NCBI GenBank assembly: GCA_039810885.1
Contig: JBDHXV010000021.1
Coordinates: forward strand, 1-45,882
Reading direction: 5' to 3'
DNA: 45,882 bases
Source of the DNA: BJGO01 sp039810885
GTDB taxonomy: Bacteria; Bacteroidota; Bacteroidia; Chitinophagales; UBA10324
Part shown: positions 17,776-26,983 of the stretch, piece by piece
Position numbering within the stretch: the first letter of the stretch is position 1
Layout of the letters: every line of letters begins with the position of its first letter
Made by a program: the position numbers and the translations under genes
Notes under the pieces: generated by a model
Database searches by the model: none
The model's input: the letters and a program-made list of their open reading frames with translations, nothing else
What the model was told of the DNA's origin: nothing

Positions 17776-18711
17776 TTGAACAATACCGGTCTTTATACTA
17801 AAATTATTAAACGTATTGCCGCAGAACTTGGCTTCCATTCTTGTGGAATAGCTAAAGCGCAAAAATTAGATGAAGATGCGAAAAGATTAGCCGATTATCT
17901 AAATGCAGGTTACCACGGCGAGATGAACTATATGGAAAACCACTTTGAGATGCGTACAGACCCGCGCATTCTTGTACCCGGTTGTAAATCCGTAATTAGT
18001 TTAATGTACAATTATTTTCCCGAACAAAAGCAAGAAGAAGGTATCCCCAAAATCTCAAAGTATGCATACGGCACAGATTATCACAATGTAATTCGTAAGA
18101 AACTCAAACAGTTTTTTTATCGAATAGAAAATGAAATCGGAAAAGTTGAAGGTCGTGCATTTGTGGACTCTGCTCCTGTACTAGAAAAAAGCTGGGCTGC
18201 GCGCAGTGGTCTTGGATGGATTGGCAAACATTCCTGTCTTATCGCAAAGCAACAAGGCTCATTTTTCTTTATTGCTGAGTTAATAGTTGATTTAGAACTT
18301 GAATACGACACTCCGATTAACAACTACTGCGGCTCCTGTACTCGATGTATTGATGCTTGCCCCACTGCTGCGATATTACCAGATAAAATACTCGATGCTT
18401 CTAAGTGCATCTCCTACCTCACGATTGAACTGCGCGATAAGATACCCAACGAGTTAAGTGGTAATAGTGAAGGTTGGATTTTTGGTTGCGATATCTGTCA
18501 AGATGTTTGCCCATGGAATCGCTTTTCTAAACCACATCACGAAAGCAGTTTTCTCATAAACGATTTATTAATAAACCGCAATGTAAAAGGCTGGGAAGAT
18601 ATAACAGAAGAAGTCTTTCGCGAACTCTACATCCACTCGCCCATTAAAAGAAGTAAGTGGGAAGGCATGAAGCGCAACCTTGCGTTTATAAAAACAAAAA
18701 AGCCTGGATAA
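17776..18711 (+). CDS. queG: Epoxyqueuosine reductase
   Basis: 311 residues. It reduces epoxyqueuosine to queuosine in the wobble position of tRNAs, using cobalamin and two 4Fe-4S clusters. GEMNYMENHFEMRTDPRIL is the family's N-terminal signature. CGSCTRCIDACPTAAI and CDICQDVCPWN supply the ferredoxin-type cysteines. The start is TTG at 17776: the ATG at 17758 is in another frame that soon stops. A TAATTTTC element at 17741 is one base off the -7 consensus. It is the only queuosine gene in the window. Confidence 0.92.
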   Translation: MNNTGLYTKIIKRIAAELGFHSCGIAKAQKLDEDAKRLADYLNAGYHGEMNYMENHFEMRTDPRILVPGCKSVISLMYNYFPEQKQEEGIPKISKYAYGTDYHNVIRKKLKQFFYRIENEIGKVEGRAFVDSAPVLEKSWAARSGLGWIGKHSCLIAKQQGSFFFIAELIVDLELEYDTPINNYCGSCTRCIDACPTAAILPDKILDASKCISYLTIELRDKIPNELSGNSEGWIFGCDICQDVCPWNRFSKPHHESSFLINDLLINRNVKGWEDITEEVFRELYIHSPIKRSKWEGMKRNLAFIKTKKPG

Positions 18712-18759
18712 CTCTTCGTTTTCTGACATAACTCATCTAATGTCAACCTCTCTTTTTAT

Positions 18760-18767
18760 TAAGTTTG
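18760..18767 (+). promoter_or_regulatory. -7 promoter element for aconitase
   Basis: TAAGTTTG matches TAnnTTTG and is followed by CCGCTC, similar to the sequence after the tRNA promoters. It predicts a leader of about 35 bases. No TTG lies at the usual spacing. Confidence 0.45.
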
Positions 18768-18806
18768 CCGCTCTAATTCTAAAAATCTCATAACATAACA
18801 AACCTC

Positions 18807-21074
18807 ATGGCTTTCGACATTGAAATGATTAAAAAGGTATATGATGAACTACCTTCTAAAATTGATGCGGTGCGCAAAGTGGCCAACCGCCCCTTAACCT
18901 TAGCAGAAAAAATTCTTTATGCTCATCTGCACAAAGATCAAATGTGTGCCGCCTTTGGCAGAGGTAAAGATTATGTGGATTTTGCTCCGGACCGTGTTGC
19001 AATGCAAGATGCGACAGCACAAATGGCGCTCCTTCAATTTATGCAAGCCGGGCGGCCTAAAGTAGCCGTTCCTTCTACGGTACATTGCGACCACCTCATT
19101 GTGGCCAAAGAAGGTTCGAAAACGGACTTACCGAACGCAGTCAAAGAAAGCAGCGAAGTATATGAGTTCCTTGCGTCCGTTTCCAATAAATACGGCATCG
19201 GCTTTTGGAAACCCGGAGCAGGCATCATTCATCAAATTGTATTAGAAAATTATGCCTTTCCGGGTGGTATGATGATAGGCACTGACTCACATACCGTAAA
19301 CGCAGGTGGTTTGGGAATGATTGCCATTGGTGTCGGAGGTGCCGATGCTTGTGATGTTATGGCCGGATTGGCTTGGGAATTAAAATGGCCAAAACTTATA
19401 GGTATTAAACTCATCGGAAAATTATCGGGTTGGGTATCTGCTAAAGACGTCATTAATAAAGTGGCCGGAGTTCTTACGGTAAAAGGAGGTACCGGCGCTA
19501 TCGTAGAATATTTTGGTGAGGGGGCGCTGTCTCTCAGTTGTACAGGGAAAGGAACTATTTGTAATATGGGTGCCGAAATAGGCGCAACGACTTCAACATT
19601 CGGCTATGATGAGTCTATGGCTCGTTATTTAATAGCCACAGGTCGTGCAGATGTAGCAGGCCTTGCCGATAAAGTCAAACAACACCTCACCGGCGATCCG
19701 GAGGTATATGCTGATCCCGAAAAATATTTTGATCAGGTAATTGAAATTAATCTCTCTGAGTTAGAGCCGCATATTAATGGGCCATTCACTCCTGACCATG
19801 CTACTCCCATTTCACAAATGAAAGAAGCTGCTGCTAAAAACGGTTGGCCGGAGAAAATAGAAGTAGGACTAATCGGATCTTGCACCAACTCTTCTTATGA
19901 AGACATTTCACGTGCCGTTTCATTGGCAAAACAAGTAGCAGAGAAAGGGTTAAAAACAAAAGCCGAGTTTACCATAACACCCGGATCGGAGCAAATACGA
20001 TACACCATTGAACGAGACGGGTTCATTACCGTCTTCGATAAAATTGATGCAAAAGTTTTTGCCAATGCATGCGGGCCTTGCATCGGTATGTGGAATCGCA
20101 CCGGCGCCGAAAAGAAAGAAAAAAATACCATCATACACTCTTTCAACCGTAATTTTCAATCACGTAATGATGGGAATCCAAATACGTATGCTTTCGTCGC
20201 TTCACCGGAAATCGTTACGGCTTTAACTATTGCAGGCAGCCTTACCTTCAATCCGCTCACTGATTATCTGATAAATGAAAAAGGTGTGAAAGTAAAATTA
20301 GATGCGCCCAGCGGCGATGAACTACCTAAAAAAGGCTTTGCTGTAGATGATGCAGGATATCAAGCTCCGGCAGCCGATGGCAGCAACGTTCAAGTTGTTG
20401 TATCTTCAAATTCTAATCGCTTACAACTTCTTGAGCCGTTTAAACCTTGGGAAAATACCGATCTTAAAGGATTAAAACTATTGATTAAAGCCAAAGGTAA
20501 ATGTACCACCGATCATATTTCTATGGCAGGCCCTTGGTTAAAGTATCGTGGGCACCTCGATAATATTTCCAACAATTTATTGATAGGAGCTACCAACTTC
20601 TTCAACGGTAAAACTAATTCCGTTAAGAACCAACTCAACGGGGAATATGATGAAGTTCCAAAGGTGCAACGTGCTTACAAGGCCCTGGGAATTGGCAGCA
20701 TTGTCGTGGGTGATGAGAACTATGGTGAAGGCTCTAGCCGCGAACACGCCGCTATGGAACCACGTCATCTCGGCGTACGTGCCATAGTTGTAAAGTCTTT
20801 CGCACGCATTCATGAAACAAATCTTAAAAAACAAGGCATGCTTGCTTTAACTTTTGCGGATAAGAATGACTATGAAAAAATCCTTGAAGACGACACATTC
20901 GACATTATCGGATTAACCACATTTGCTCCGGGTGTGCCACTTACCATGGTATTGCATCATGGCAACAGCACCACCGAAGAGATTAAAGTAAACCACACCT
21001 ATAATGAAAACCAAATTGAATGGTTTAAAGCCGGTGCTGCATTAAACATCATACGTAGAGAGTTGGCTTCATAG
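18807..21074 (+). CDS. acn: Aconitate hydratase
   Basis: 755 residues, the size of the mitochondrial-type aconitases common in Bacteroidota (AcnA is about 890). It converts citrate to isocitrate in the TCA cycle through a 4Fe-4S cluster. Cluster cysteines are in GLIGSCTNSSYEDISRA and ANACGPCIGMWNRTG. The swivelling C-terminal domain has GDENYGEGSSREHAAMEPRHLG, with the Ser/Arg of the active site. It is monocistronic, with a -7 element upstream and a strong terminator after it. Confidence 0.95.
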   Translation: MAFDIEMIKKVYDELPSKIDAVRKVANRPLTLAEKILYAHLHKDQMCAAFGRGKDYVDFAPDRVAMQDATAQMALLQFMQAGRPKVAVPSTVHCDHLIVAKEGSKTDLPNAVKESSEVYEFLASVSNKYGIGFWKPGAGIIHQIVLENYAFPGGMMIGTDSHTVNAGGLGMIAIGVGGADACDVMAGLAWELKWPKLIGIKLIGKLSGWVSAKDVINKVAGVLTVKGGTGAIVEYFGEGALSLSCTGKGTICNMGAEIGATTSTFGYDESMARYLIATGRADVAGLADKVKQHLTGDPEVYADPEKYFDQVIEINLSELEPHINGPFTPDHATPISQMKEAAAKNGWPEKIEVGLIGSCTNSSYEDISRAVSLAKQVAEKGLKTKAEFTITPGSEQIRYTIERDGFITVFDKIDAKVFANACGPCIGMWNRTGAEKKEKNTIIHSFNRNFQSRNDGNPNTYAFVASPEIVTALTIAGSLTFNPLTDYLINEKGVKVKLDAPSGDELPKKGFAVDDAGYQAPAADGSNVQVVVSSNSNRLQLLEPFKPWENTDLKGLKLLIKAKGKCTTDHISMAGPWLKYRGHLDNISNNLLIGATNFFNGKTNSVKNQLNGEYDEVPKVQRAYKALGIGSIVVGDENYGEGSSREHAAMEPRHLGVRAIVVKSFARIHETNLKKQGMLALTFADKNDYEKILEDDTFDIIGLTTFAPGVPLTMVLHHGNSTTEEIKVNHTYNENQIEWFKAGAALNIIRRELAS

Positions 21075-21096
21075 TTCTCTTACCTTACAAGCAGTA

Positions 21097-21125
21097 AAGC
21101 CTCGTTGAAGCGAGGCTTTTTTTTC
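21097..21125 (+). terminator. Intrinsic terminator after aconitase
   Basis: AAGCCTCG and CGAGGCTT form an eight-base stem around TTGAAG and run into eight further T/TC bases. It lies 22 bases after the acn stop. Confidence 0.88.
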
Positions 21126-21387
21126 ATATTAGTTAACGATTGCACTAGATTATCTATAATGTGCCCATTCCGTTGCAAGAGCTACTTACTATTAATTTGG
21201 CATCATCATGTTTCTTAAAAATGCTTAACTCATTTTCAAACAAGTTTACTTCAAGACAATTTCACTGCCTCAGTCGCATTCTATTATCACACTCACATTT
21301 TTAAGGCTATTAAGATGCGTTCATTATTTTGGTACTTCTATATTCTCAATTCATTATTTATCTATATTCACACGTAATAATAAAGCT
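21126..21387. other. AT-rich spacer without recognisable gene
   Basis: With the terminator, the gene-free stretch is 313 bases. I see no ORF with coding character, no tRNA-like fold and no exact TAnnTTTG element; TATTTTGG near 21330 is one base short of the consensus. It must hold the promoter of the peptide transporter, but I cannot place it. Confidence 0.5.
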
Positions 21388-22866
21388 ATGCAGCAACAAA
21401 CATTAGAACAAATACAATCTTTCAGCGGGAAGTATCCTAAGCAACTCTGGTATTTATTTTTTAGTGAAATGTGGGAGCGTTTTTGCTTCTATGGTATGCG
21501 CGGCATGCTCACTGTCTTTATGATATCACAACTTCACATGCCCGAAAATACAACCAATTTACAATATGGAGCTACACAAGCGTTCGTTTATGCATTCACT
21601 TTTATAGGCGGTTTGTTTGCGGATAAAATATTAGGCTTTCGTAAATCTCTCTTTTGGGGAGGGCTTCTTATGATTGCGGGATCTTGTATTCTCGCTATTG
21701 ATCCGCACAAGCTTTTCTTTCTTGGTATAAGTTTTACAATTATCGGCACCGGATTTTTCAAACCTAATATCTCTACTATGGTTGGTGCTCTCTACAAAGA
21801 GGGTGACAGCCGACGTGATGCAGGATTTTCACTTTTCTACTCGGGGATTAATATTGGGGCACTGCTTGGTGGTTATGCTTGTATAGCAATCGCAAAATCC
21901 TATTCTTGGAATCTTGCCTTTAGCCTCGCAGCCATCGTAATGTCTATTAGCCTGTTTACTTTTCTATTTACGCAGCGAAGCTTAGGCCCTATCGGTCTCT
22001 CACCTTTTATTGGTAAAGAAAGCAAACGCACTCGAGCCTATGAGTACCTTACCTACGTAGGTTCTCTTGTTATCATACCCGTTATTATGATTATGGTTTC
22101 CAAAACACAATACACCGATTGGTTTATGTATATCATTGGGCCGTGCACGCTCATTTATCTTTTTTATGAAATGTCCAGATACAGTATAGCCGAACGTAAA
22201 AAACTAATCGCAGCTCTGGTTTTTATCTTCTTCTCTATACTATTTTGGGCGTTCTTTGAACAAAGCGGGGGGTCGCTTAATATCTTTGCAGCACAAAATC
22301 TAAACAACACTTTCCTTGGTTTTGAACTTGAGCCAAATGGAGTTAATAATTCTGCTAACTCATTTTTCGTAATCATCTTCGCTCCTCTCTTAGGCTTGTT
22401 TTGGCTTTGGTTAAGTAAAAGAAACGCTGAGCCGAACACCGTAGTCAAGTTCGGATTAGGATTTCTATTTCTTGCTCTTGCCTTTTACGTATTTTATGCT
22501 ACTCGTTTCTTTGCATCATCTAACGGTATAGCCTCACTGGAAGTTTTCACTTTCGCCTACTTCATTATCACTTTTGGCGAACTATGTCTATCTCCCATTG
22601 GCCTGAGTATTATGACCAAACTCTCTCCACAGAAGCTGCAAGGGGTGATGATGGGGATGTGGTTTCTGGCAAGCGCATACGGTCAATACGCAGCAGGCAT
22701 TTTAGGTGCCGGTATGTCAAGTCCCAAAGCGGATGCTACTCTTACGGATAAATTAATTTCGTACACACAAGGTTATCAGCAATTAGCAATTTATGCTGTT
22801 GTTGCGGGCGTGGTGCTACTTATTATTTCACCCTGGGTAAGAAAATTAATGCAGGAAGTGAAGTAA
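21388..22866 (+). CDS. POT-family proton-dependent peptide transporter
   Basis: 492 residues with 12 or more membrane segments. It imports di- and tripeptides with protons across the inner membrane. Signs of the POT/PTR2 family: SEMWERFCFYGMRGML (the ExxERFxYYG motif, with the Glu/Arg used in proton coupling), GGLFADKILGF, GTGFFKPNISTMVGALY and DAGFSLFYSGINIGALLG, and a late FGELCLSPIGLS segment. Monocistronic, followed by tRNA-Cys. Substrate range is inferred from the family. Confidence 0.9.
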   Translation: MQQQTLEQIQSFSGKYPKQLWYLFFSEMWERFCFYGMRGMLTVFMISQLHMPENTTNLQYGATQAFVYAFTFIGGLFADKILGFRKSLFWGGLLMIAGSCILAIDPHKLFFLGISFTIIGTGFFKPNISTMVGALYKEGDSRRDAGFSLFYSGINIGALLGGYACIAIAKSYSWNLAFSLAAIVMSISLFTFLFTQRSLGPIGLSPFIGKESKRTRAYEYLTYVGSLVIIPVIMIMVSKTQYTDWFMYIIGPCTLIYLFYEMSRYSIAERKKLIAALVFIFFSILFWAFFEQSGGSLNIFAAQNLNNTFLGFELEPNGVNNSANSFFVIIFAPLLGLFWLWLSKRNAEPNTVVKFGLGFLFLALAFYVFYATRFFASSNGIASLEVFTFAYFIITFGELCLSPIGLSIMTKLSPQKLQGVMMGMWFLASAYGQYAAGILGAGMSSPKADATLTDKLISYTQGYQQLAIYAVVAGVVLLIISPWVRKLMQEVK

Positions 22867-22906
22867 CTTTCTGTTATACTTCTTGTAAAGAAGCATTCAA
22901 CAAAAG

Positions 22907-22936
22907 TTGCGGATATAAAATATTCGGATATTTTTG
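22907..22936 (+). promoter_or_regulatory. Promoter of tRNA-Cys
   Basis: TTG (22907-22909), exactly 19 bases, then TATTTTTG (22929-22936), the Bacteroidota consensus. The tRNA starts 20 bases after the -7 element. Confidence 0.8.
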
Positions 22937-22955
22937 TGCACTCCATTAAAAGCAT

Positions 22956-23026
22956 GGTCGGATGGCCGAGAGGCTAGGCAGAGCTCTGCAAAAGCTCGTA
23001 CAGCGGTTCGAATCCGCTTCCGACCT
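22956..23026 (+). tRNA. tRNA-Cys (anticodon GCA)
   Basis: 71 bases in a full cloverleaf. The acceptor stem is GGTCGGA/TCCGACC with discriminator T, the hallmark of tRNA-Cys. Stem GAGCT/AGCTC closes the loop CTGCAAA, giving anticodon GCA. The T arm contains GGTTCGAATCC. CCA is not encoded. It has its own promoter and terminator. Confidence 0.95.
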
Positions 23027-23033
23027 CATACTG

Positions 23034-23067
23034 AAGACCGCTTCTTTCTTAGAATCGGTCTTTTTTG
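23034..23067 (+). terminator. Intrinsic terminator of tRNA-Cys
   Basis: AAGACCG and CGGTCTT pair across a 15-base loop and run into a T tract, eight bases after the tRNA. It also separates the tRNA from the convergent gene that ends at 23073. Confidence 0.75.
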
Positions 23068-23072
23068 TTTAG

Positions 23073-23429
23073 CTAATACTCTCCTATCGAAAGTAGAACC
23101 ATAGTGCAGGCTTCTTCAACGAGTATCCCGGCCTTTTTCGCAGATTCTTCTAAAATTGCATTTTCTGTTCCGGGGTTAAAAATGATGCGCCTCGGTTTTA
23201 ACTCTAATATCTTCTCCAGATTCTGATTTTGTATAGTGGGATTTATATAAAGCGTTATTGTATCAATGGGTGCTTGAATAGACTCCAGTGGTACGATGTT
23301 AATGCCTCGAATGCTTCCTTTTTTGATGCCTGCCAAAAGGACTTTATGCCCCTTGTCCAGCAATCGATTAGCAGCTTTAAAACTGTAACGCTCAGGGTTA
23401 GTACTGGCACCTATAACTAATGTATTCAT
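23073..23429 (-). CDS. CoA-binding (Rossmann) domain protein
   Basis: 118 residues, a single CoA-binding domain of the YccU type. VIGASTNPERYSFKAANRLL at the N-terminus is the nucleotide-binding loop. ITLYINP, IIFNPGTEN and a final VEEACTMVLL match the compact stand-alone members. These resemble the CoA-binding part of succinyl-CoA synthetase alpha but lack its catalytic His domain, and their role is not established. It stands alone, on the strand opposite its neighbours. Confidence 0.82.
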   Translation of the reverse strand: MNTLVIGASTNPERYSFKAANRLLDKGHKVLLAGIKKGSIRGINIVPLESIQAPIDTITLYINPTIQNQNLEKILELKPRRIIFNPGTENAILEESAKKAGILVEEACTMVLLSIGEY

Positions 23430-23551
23430 TTTAACTCGACTGCTAATTTAACCACTTATAGGTACAATTTGTTCACATAAATACATGTATTTAGGTATAA
23501 CACGGTCAAGTTAGTGGCGTACAAAAGGGCAAATAAAATGATAGGAAGCCT

Positions 23552-23842
23552 ATGGAATTTTCTCCTATAGAAGAAATACCAAAAGAACGTATCCCCGAAC
23601 TTGAATGTAAAAGCGTGGAAGTGCTCTCCGGCATAGATGCATGTAAAGAGCGTCAAAGCAATATAGAGCGCGCAATTTCTTTAAGTAAAAACTTTTACGT
23701 TAAAGCAAGAATTGAATTTGATACGGAAGATGGAATCAAAGAGGTCTCTACCACAATCTGGGCTTCAGGGGAAAAACATATTATTTTAAAAGGCGGCATC
23801 AGCTTACCTATATGCTGTATCCGTAAAGTAACTATTCTCTAA
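23552..23842 (+). CDS. Small protein of unknown function
   Basis: 96 residues, no signal peptide or membrane segment, slightly acidic N-terminus (EFSPIEEIPKERIPELE). The middle has ARIEFDTEDGIKEVSTTIWA and the end has GGISLPICCIRKVTIL, which suggests a small beta-barrel-like fold. I do not recognise the family. The strong beta pattern, the ATG start and the two-base gap to the convergent E2 gene support a real gene. A role in small-ligand or nucleic-acid binding would be a guess. Confidence 0.6.
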   Translation: MEFSPIEEIPKERIPELECKSVEVLSGIDACKERQSNIERAISLSKNFYVKARIEFDTEDGIKEVSTTIWASGEKHIILKGGISLPICCIRKVTIL

Positions 23843-23844
23843 GA

Positions 23845-25086
23845 TTAAAGTAGCATAGTAACCGGGTTTTCCAAGAACGACTTTATACTTTGTAAGAAAG
23901 CGGCACCTAATGCTCCATCAACGGCTCGGTGATCACAAGATAAGGTTACTTTCATCGTCTGGGTAGTTTTTACCTGACCTTTTTCCAGTGTCAATACTTC
24001 TTTAGATTTTCCTACAGCAAGGATGCATGCATCTGGCGGATTGATAATTGCCGTAAATTCATCTATGTCCATCATACCTAAATTGGAAATTGTAAAAGTG
24101 TTTCCTTCCCAATCGCTTGGTTGCAGTTTACGATCCCGAGCACGTTGTGCAAGAGATTTGGCTTCTGATGAAATCAGGGACAGAGGCTTTAGGTCCGCAT
24201 TTCGGATTACGGGTACAACCAGCCCATCTTCAACTGCTACTGCCATTCCAATATTTGCGTAATTATAATAACGTATAAAATCACCCATCCATGAGCAGTT
24301 AACTTTGGGATTTCTCTTTAGTGCCAATGCTACAGCTTTAATAATAAAATCATTTATAGAAATTTTGATATCGCTGAGTTCGTTCATTTGTTTGCGTGCT
24401 GCAAGTGCTTCATCCATTGTAATTTCCATTTTCAAATAGAAGTGTGGGGCGCTAAATTTACTTTCAGCTAAACGGCGCGCAATGGTTTTACGCATTTGCG
24501 AATTAGGAACATCCTGAAACCCTCCTGTAACAGCACTTGGCTGAGATGTTAATTGAGGTTGAGTGTGATATGATTCCACATCGCGTTTAACAATGCGGCC
24601 TTCATCACCTGTTCCTTTAATCGTATTAATATCTATACCTTGTTCTTTGGCAATTTTCTTTGCTAATGGGGAGGCCTTAACGCGCCCGCTATTGCTGACA
24701 GTTGTTACAGGTGGCAGCGTTGATGTCGCTGCTGCATTCGATGCCTTTGGTGCGTTAGATACTTCGGCCAAAGTTGAATTTACTGCCGATGATGGATTGG
24801 AGATTGGTGCCTGCGATGCCGTATTGAGTAAGGCTTTGTAATCTTCTCCTTCTTTGCCTAGTACAGCTATAACAGAATCAACGGGTACAGCCTGCCCTTT
24901 CTCGGCTCCAATGTATAATAAGGTGCCATTCTGAAAACTTTCAAATTCCATAGTGGCTTTGTCAGTTTCAATCTCGGCAAGGAGATCGCCACTTTTTATT
25001 TTATCTCCAACTTTTTTGTGCCACGCTACAATAACACCTTCTGTCATTGTATCGCTCATTCGGGGCATTTTTATTACTTCGGCCAT
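23845..25086 (-). CDS. pdhC: 2-oxoacid dehydrogenase E2 (dihydrolipoyl acetyltransferase)
   Basis: 413 residues. One lipoyl domain (about 1-78, lipoyl-carrying Lys43 in EIETDKATMEFES) is followed by an Ala/Ser/Pro-rich linker, an E1/E3-binding domain (about 133-168, VKASPLAKKIAKEQGIDINTIKG) and a catalytic core ending in SCDHRAVDGALGAAFLQ with the active His and Asp. It transfers acyl groups from lipoamide to CoA. MPRMSDTMTEG resembles pyruvate dehydrogenase E2, so acetyl transfer is most likely; branched-chain or 2-oxoglutarate types are less likely. E1 and E3 are not nearby. Confidence 0.88.
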   Translation of the reverse strand: MAEVIKMPRMSDTMTEGVIVAWHKKVGDKIKSGDLLAEIETDKATMEFESFQNGTLLYIGAEKGQAVPVDSVIAVLGKEGEDYKALLNTASQAPISNPSSAVNSTLAEVSNAPKASNAAATSTLPPVTTVSNSGRVKASPLAKKIAKEQGIDINTIKGTGDEGRIVKRDVESYHTQPQLTSQPSAVTGGFQDVPNSQMRKTIARRLAESKFSAPHFYLKMEITMDEALAARKQMNELSDIKISINDFIIKAVALALKRNPKVNCSWMGDFIRYYNYANIGMAVAVEDGLVVPVIRNADLKPLSLISSEAKSLAQRARDRKLQPSDWEGNTFTISNLGMMDIDEFTAIINPPDACILAVGKSKEVLTLEKGQVKTTQTMKVTLSCDHRAVDGALGAAFLQSIKSFLENPVTMLL

Positions 25087-25155
25087 TCGTTATTTTTTAT
25101 AGGGCTGTAAAATTATTAAATAGAACTAATTCAGCGATGCTGAACACAGAAGTTA

Positions 25156-26931
25156 TCAACTGATATTCAACTTAAGTTTTTTTTGTAAATCTTGCAATTT
25201 GGGATTCTGTTTTTTCAAATGCTCAAAGCGTTGCTCTGGAGTGAAGGGTTTTGTATTGCGTTCACGCTGTACCGCTTCTTCATCAAAAATTATCTTTAAA
25301 CTGATTTTATCCATTTTTAAATAAACTCTGAGGTGGTTCAAGATCATATCTTTTTCCTCGAGAAGCAATTTGTGTATAGATGAATTATTGATCTTTATTT
25401 CAATATGTTTATTGTTTACTAATTGTGGTGGGTAAGCTAATATTGCAGAATGTAATACTTTCATCCCTGATTCTAACTTGCTGAGCAATGCATTTATGCA
25501 TTCTTTAAATTGTAGTGAATCAATGATTAAAAGATCATCTTCTGTAAGCTGTTCCGGTGCTTCAACTATAAGATTATTGTTTGCTTTTTGCTGGATACTC
25601 TTTTGTATCTCGGCTAAACTACTTTTTGTTTTGCTTAATGGAGATGTAGTAGTAAGGGGGGAATTATTTTTAATGGGTTGTGAATCTCGCAGTGGTGCAA
25701 CTTCTTTATTTCCTGCAGAGACCGATATATTGTTGCAAGAGATCGCTTCTTGATTCTGCGGAGGTGTAGTCTTGTTTACCGGAATACCTGGGATATCAGG
25801 TTTTTTTTTTACTTCTGTTTGATTTAGTGTTTCGATGTATTCTTTGAGATTGCACAATTTAATAAGCAGCAACTCCACTAGTAGTCGCTTATTTCGCGCC
25901 TGCTTGTAGCGAGCATCAGCTTCGTGTATTAAGTTGAGTGCATTTATTAAGAAAGTGAGGGGGACATACATGGCCTGAGCCATGTAGCGTTGTTTAAGAT
26001 TTTCTGAAATATCGAGTATGGCAATGGTGTCCTTATTGGATGCTACGATGAGATTACGAATATGCTCGGCAAGTCCTTGTATAAAATTTTCTCCTTCAAA
26101 GCCCTTTTTAATTATCTTATCGAATGTGAGCAAGATGCTGCTTATGTCTTTAGCCAGAAATGAATCTGTTATCTTAAAAAAGTAATCAAAATCTAAAACA
26201 TTAAGGTTCTCTACCGCCGTTTGATAGGTAATTTTATTATTTCCAAATACTGCTAAGCGGTCAAACATTGAAAGTGCATCGCGCAAAGCTCCGTCGGCTT
26301 TTTGTGCGATTAAATGCAACGCATCTTGGTCTGTTTCAATGTTTTCCTTTTCTGCAATATCACTAAGATAGTTTGCGGTGTCTTCCGTTTTAATACGGTT
26401 GAAATCAAAAATCTGACAACGTGAAAGTATGGTGGGAAGAATCTTGTGTTTTTCAGTGGTAGCTAAGATAAAAACTGCATAAGGTGGGGGTTCTTCCAGA
26501 GTTTTCAGAAACGCATTAAATGCTTGAGAGGATAGCATGTGAACCTCATCTATGATGTATATTTTTCTTTTACCCTGTTGTGGTGCAAAGCGCACTTGAT
26601 CTATCAGTGCTCGTATGTCTTCTACAGAATTATTAGACGCTGCATCCAATTCATGAATATTAAACGAAGCATTTTGATTAAATGATCGGCATGATGCACA
26701 TTCGTTGCAAGCCTCAATTTCGGCAGTAGGGTTTTCGCAGTTCAGCACTTTAGCTAAAATGCGAGCGCAGGTTGTTTTACCTACTCCTCGTGGCCCACAA
26801 AACAAGAAAGCCTGCGCTACTTGGTTTTGCCTGATGGCATTTTTTAAAGTAAGCGTCACCTGAGACTGCCCTATAACATCCGCAAAGCGTGCAGGTCGGT
26901 ATTTTCTTGCAGATACTACAAATGAATCCAT
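25156..26931 (-). CDS. dnaX: DNA polymerase III subunit gamma/tau
   Basis: 591 residues as tau. DnaX is the ATPase of the clamp loader. FCGPRGVGKTTCARILAKVL is Walker A. CENPTAEIEACNECASC supplies the zinc-binding cysteines. IYIIDEVHMLS is Walker B, and TILSRCQIFDF carries the SRC motif. Domains I-III end near residue 370; a low-complexity Ser/Thr/Asn/Pro linker (about 375-455) and a C-terminal tau domain follow. At codons 374-377 the coding strand carries ten A in a row; a one-base shift gives stop codons at once (see the separate entry). A possible -7 element lies 14 bases upstream of the ATG. Confidence 0.95.
   Translation of the reverse strand: MDSFVVSARKYRPARFADVIGQSQVTLTLKNAIRQNQVAQAFLFCGPRGVGKTTCARILAKVLNCENPTAEIEACNECASCRSFNQNASFNIHELDAASNNSVEDIRALIDQVRFAPQQGKRKIYIIDEVHMLSSQAFNAFLKTLEEPPPYAVFILATTEKHKILPTILSRCQIFDFNRIKTEDTANYLSDIAEKENIETDQDALHLIAQKADGALRDALSMFDRLAVFGNNKITYQTAVENLNVLDFDYFFKITDSFLAKDISSILLTFDKIIKKGFEGENFIQGLAEHIRNLIVASNKDTIAILDISENLKQRYMAQAMYVPLTFLINALNLIHEADARYKQARNKRLLVELLLIKLCNLKEYIETLNQTEVKKKPDIPGIPVNKTTPPQNQEAISCNNISVSAGNKEVAPLRDSQPIKNNSPLTTTSPLSKTKSSLAEIQKSIQQKANNNLIVEAPEQLTEDDLLIIDSLQFKECINALLSKLESGMKVLHSAILAYPPQLVNNKHIEIKINNSSIHKLLLEEKDMILNHLRVYLKMDKISLKIIFDEEAVQRERNTKPFTPEQRFEHLKKQNPKLQDLQKKLKLNIS
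25801..25810 (-). promoter_or_regulatory. A10 slippery tract in dnaX (candidate programmed gamma/tau switch)
   Basis: The coding strand reads GT followed by ten A and then CCTGATATCC, covering Val374 and Lys375-377. A -1 ribosomal shift, or insertion of one A by RNA polymerase, gives ACC TGA: one Thr and a stop, for a 378-residue product. Loss of one A ends at TAA eight codons later. Domains I-III of E. coli DnaX span about 373 residues, so the product would match a gamma subunit. A small hairpin ACCTG-ATATCC-CAGGT starts at the last A. dnaX frameshifting is known in E. coli (ribosomal) and Thermus (A9 transcriptional slippage); its use here is inferred. Confidence 0.6.
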
Positions 26932-26944
26932 ACGCGTAACTTTA

Positions 26945-26952
26945 CAAACCTA
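26945..26952 (-). promoter_or_regulatory. Possible -7 promoter element for dnaX
   Basis: The minus strand reads TAGGTTTG, matching TAnnTTTG, 13 bases before the dnaX ATG, which would leave a very short leader. No TTG lies at the 19-base spacing. Confidence 0.3.
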
Positions 26953-26983
26953 CTATAAATATGATGGAAAAGATATGTTGTAT

